Shown here in pieces: positions 60,477 through 64,000 of a stretch of DNA of 64,000 bases. The stretch spans positions 4,340,001 to 4,404,000 of the forward strand of contig JAJNNQ010000129.1 of assembly GCA_027886175.1 (NCBI GenBank). The letters run 5' to 3'. Origin of the DNA: Phylloscopus collybita (Eukaryota > Chordata > Aves > Passeriformes > Phylloscopidae). The notes under the pieces were generated by a model. That model worked only from the letters and a program-made list of their open reading frames with translations. It did not search any database and was not told the origin of the DNA. Position 1 is the stretch's first letter. Each line of letters starts with the position of its first letter. Both the position numbers and the translations under genes were made by a program.

Positions 60477-60702
60477 CAATGTTTCCAAAATGAGGAGATA
60501 AAATAGGATCTCGTTTTTAAATTATGTGTATTTTAGTGTTATTTTATTCTTTTCCGACTCCTGTTTTTACATATGTTTTATACTATACATTATCATAAGT
60601 ACAGTAGTATAATAAATACACAGATGTATTTAGGAGGTGCGCTCAAACATACTTTTAACTAATAGGGGTGCGTAATTAATCAAAAAAGTTTGGAAAGCAC
60701 TG
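60477..60702. mobile_element. Probable non-autonomous hAT relic
   Basis: The right end, read on the minus strand, is CAGTGCTTTCCAAACTTTTTT, a Charlie-type hAT terminus. The left end is CAATGTTTCCAAAATGAGG, an imperfect partner. The 8-bp flanks GTCTGATC (60469-60476) and ATCTAAAC (60703-60710) agree at 5 of 8 positions and fit the family's NTCTAGAN target. The interior is AT-rich with no transposase. It is old and decayed. Confidence 0.55.
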
Positions 60703-60710
60703 ATCTAAAC

Positions 60711-63700
60711 GTGAAATGAAATCCCTAACTCCGATCTCACGATGATGACTGCCCTCTGCACTATGCAGCTCCTCCAGAAAACACTGAATGAGAGAAGACC
60801 TGAAACGATGGAACATAAAAATGGAAGAACTATGAGCTGCTTGCTGTGCTCTTGTTCCCACGGACAGCAGAGCAACTCTGCTACCGAGGGGAGCGGCTCC
60901 CCAGCAGGAACACAGGGGCACCCATGTGCAGGAAATACCCTCTACAAAACACAGCAAGCCACAGTCTTTTGTCCCTTACAAGCACATTTTCCTGAGCAGC
61001 AACCTGAAGTGCTGCAATTTGACTTCTCTAAATGTCAAGAAGGATAATGGTGTTTTTTCTGCACTGGCTGCCTCGGTAAATTGCTCCTAGAGTTACTGAA
61101 GGCGTGCAAGGAAGGAGCACGGCTGAAGAGTAACACCCAGCTTCGAGGGAAAATGTAAATCCAGTGATGACTACCTTGCTCTGTAGCTTCTGTCATTGGT
61201 CTGTATTCAATTTTTACTCAGCTTTTGCTGAAGACAGAAGAAATTCCATGCTTTACAGTGACTTGCTTGAACAAGACCTACAATTTTGACTTTCTTTTAA
61301 TACAACAGACTTCAAATATTCATTGGCTCCACAACAATTCTTTCAGTAAATCCTGAATGTCAACAGTGAGAACACGGGCAGTTCTTCCTAGAAACAACAG
61401 TACAGTCAGCAAAGGACAAAGGTAAAACAGAATTGCAGCATTTCCAGTGGGGGCAATACAAATTTCAGGTTCTTCTCAAACACATCAATCATGTCCAGTC
61501 ACTTCCAGTTACACTACTGAGTGAAGCAGCTGCTTGTCACAGCACACAAATGGCAACTTTTAAATAAGGCAAAACATTTAATTGTTGTCCTTGAAAGCAG
61601 CCATAAGGAGGTTCTGGTAGCTGGTGCTGTACTGTCAGCTAAAGACCATCTTGGGGAATTGCTTTTGAACCTTAACCTCCCAGCCCTGTGGAGGATAAGG
61701 AGACGACAAGAATAGATTATAAAGCAAAGCCCTTCTCCTATTGCCTTCTGTTTGCTCTAAACAGACATATTTTATGCACACTGCCATTATATTAATTTCC
61801 TAAAGGGCAATTATAAAAATCCTTTTAAAGAAAATCAATTTCTTAGACTCCTGTACGGGTGCTGCTAACATCTGATGTGATTTGACTTTCTGTTTGTCAC
61901 ATGGCATAATTTCTCCCACAAGGCCCCTTCAAAAAATCTTTCTGGAGATGCCTTCAAGGTATAATTCATATCTTAGTACCTTGATCATTAGCTCCTGTTT
62001 CTAGAAAAAGCCTAGTAGGAGGCATTATGAAATCTATTTCCAATCATCTAGTGCCCCATGCAGAAATTCTGGTGAGCAATCTGAATATATTGCTTGAGTG
62101 CAAACCCCTGATTTATGTTTTCATTATACAGAAATCAGCCTTTAAACTACTAAAAAGGGCTTCCATCTGTGTATCCCAGGACTGCTAAAGCCTGTACAGA
62201 CCTTCCAAGTGGCATTTTTGTCTGAAATCACATGAGGCAATGATTGACTTGATGGGACATTCCAGACTAATGGCCTATTACAGCAAACAGTAACTTCAGC
62301 AACTATCGAGCTGCTGGATCCACTCTCTACACAGGAGGGCTATAACCTCGTGGAAACATGCTTTTGTCACTCAATCCTTAAATATGAGAAAGCCACCTCT
62401 ACCCTGAACTTGTACAGAAGCAGCAGGAACGGCACAGCTGGTTGCACACCCAGCTGGGGGAACCCCCTCGCTGTTGATCCCTGCAGAGGAAGCAGGTTTT
62501 TTGGCAAGGTCCCTTTCTTTGTGCCCTGTAACCTTTGTGGCCAGCACTCTGTGTGAAGTGGTCACCCCGAGACCTGCCACACCCCTCCCAACAGAGAAAG
62601 GGAAAGCCAAAACAGCCCTTTCCCTATTCAAACCTTGGCTGACAAGAATTAAGTCCTTCCCTCTGTATTTCTCTCCCAGAGCATAACCTGCTTTACATTA
62701 AGTGCCTAGAGCCTGCACAGCAACATAGGCAATTACAGATAACTTCCATTCTGGCAAATTCTAGTTTCCAGAGGATTTTTAATTTGAATGTGGCATTATT
62801 AGCAGGTAGAGACAGCTTCTCCTTAGCACTACTGACCTAGTAAGGTCCTCACAGAAAGAAAAATTACGGCCTCATGTCACATCCAGGTGGCAGTCACATG
62901 CCTGAGTATGACCTAAAGAACAATGACCCTGAAAAACCGATTGCTGAAGATCCTCAGGAACTGGCACGGAGTAGAAGGAACATTGCAGCACCTCTGACAC
63001 AGTCTACGGCCAAGAAAATGCTTGATCCTTCGCGATGTTGTGGTTTTTGTCAGCTCTTGATACAAAACACTATTTTCCTTGCCTTCTCTCCTCTGGTGAT
63101 ATGTAAATCACATGCAAGAATAACAGCCAGCACTAAGCTCCTGTGACCGACTCTTACAAGGCCATTTTGGTTGTAAGAAAGGGTGGTCCCCTAAGCCCAC
63201 ACCTTTCTTTGGCAGGAATTTATGAACTAGCTTTAAGCACCACTGACAGCCTGATACACGGGTCACTTGCAAATCAGTTTTTCTTGCTGAATTATTACAC
63301 TATTAACTCTACAGCTTTCTGAGCTTTACAAAGTGTACCTCAGCAGTGTGTGTGAAGGATGAATAGCCTCAATAAATTCCACTACAGAAAGGAACAATGA
63401 GGAGAGCATATTGCTGACTTTAGGATAATGAAAGCAACGCTGGATTTCAGATTGTTTTGATGTGATTAACATTGGGTTCTCAGAGGTGAATGATTTTTAA
63501 GGTTTTCATTTTCTAGAAGCACCTCTGAGAAGTGGATTCAGGAGATGAGACAGGATTTTATGATTATTTATCCCAGGATTATTGTTCCGGGAGCATCCCT
63601 ATGAACCACCCAACCAAAGGGCTCACAATGTTTTCTATTTGGGGCATGTGGAACAAGACACAAGATCCCCCAGCCCCTGAGAGCAGGGTTAGAGCACACA

Positions 63701-64000
63701 CAGAGCAGGCAGGAGGAGGGGTCACAGCCCCAGGCAGGACTGGGAAGCCAGTCACAAAGCCCATCTTTGCCAAACCTCAACCACTCGCCTGAGCCACCAC
63801 AAGATGTGGCAAGATCAAGAATTCTCTTATGCCACATTTCTTGGCAGTAGTCTGCTCCAGATGGGCCAATCTCAGGCCTAGATATCATTAACAATACCCC
63901 AAATATTGACTGCTTGAGAAATCACTGCAGTGACATTCTCTAGATATTGGTACAGGGCTTGACAACAGGTGTGCAAGTTGCCAAACCACTGCTACCACAC
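60711..64000. other. Unannotated single-copy DNA
   Basis: A 3.3-kb stretch to the window end with no gene or repeat recognised. Frames reach 108 codons (63568-63894, minus) without a domain. Confidence 0.45.

Overview
The window looks like intergenic or intronic DNA from a bird, most likely a songbird. The evidence is the repeat content: CR1 LINE fragments with the bird-type ATTCTGTG tail, and many solo retroviral LTRs of kinds I associate with passerine genomes. The passerine assignment is inference, because I could not run a repeat-library search. I found no host protein-coding gene I can support, and no tRNA, rRNA, CRISPR array or bacterial feature. Almost all open frames are short and look like chance, or they fall inside repeats.

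The best-resolved content is transposon archaeology. One group of related LTRs is ERVL-like, with TG...CA ends and 5-bp target duplications. It has a longer subfamily (722-1458 minus, 7183-8223 plus, 33297-34057 plus, 45442-46188 plus) and a second subfamily (22256-22868 minus, 24510-25038 minus, 58756-59385 plus). ERVK-like LTRs with 6-bp duplications lie at 7746-8056 (nested inside the 7.2-kb LTR), 9629-9956, 15497-15901, 25130-25683 and 52494-52816. Less certain LTR material lies at 16150-17375, 21191-22073 and 32871-33190. CR1 pieces lie at 24120, 31803, 39354, 43503, 46390, 46900 and 49394, and a very old CR1/L3-like piece runs backwards at about 56350-57200. A probable hAT relic lies at 60477-60702.

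Tandem DNA is concentrated at 9.5-15.9 kb. It comprises a 22-bp minisatellite split by an LTR, a CAG-rich 15/18-bp minisatellite open in five of six frames, and a 15-bp minisatellite split by another LTR. Other local repeats are a (TA)n tract at 5.1 kb, a 68-bp tandem duplication at 50.2 kb and a long poly-T at 48.65 kb.

The remaining sequence is single-copy as far as I can tell. The stretch at about 18.5-18.95 kb carries a dense group of homeodomain, octamer, E-box and SOX-like motifs, and 8.6-9.1 kb is unusually rich in CpG. Both are candidate conserved non-coding elements. I did not find a clearly new biological system. The most unusual observations are the LTR pairs that share target-site duplications, the 56-bp orphan LTR fragment at 22.95 kb, the LTR insertions into minisatellites, and a hairpin kept in the ERVL-like LTRs.
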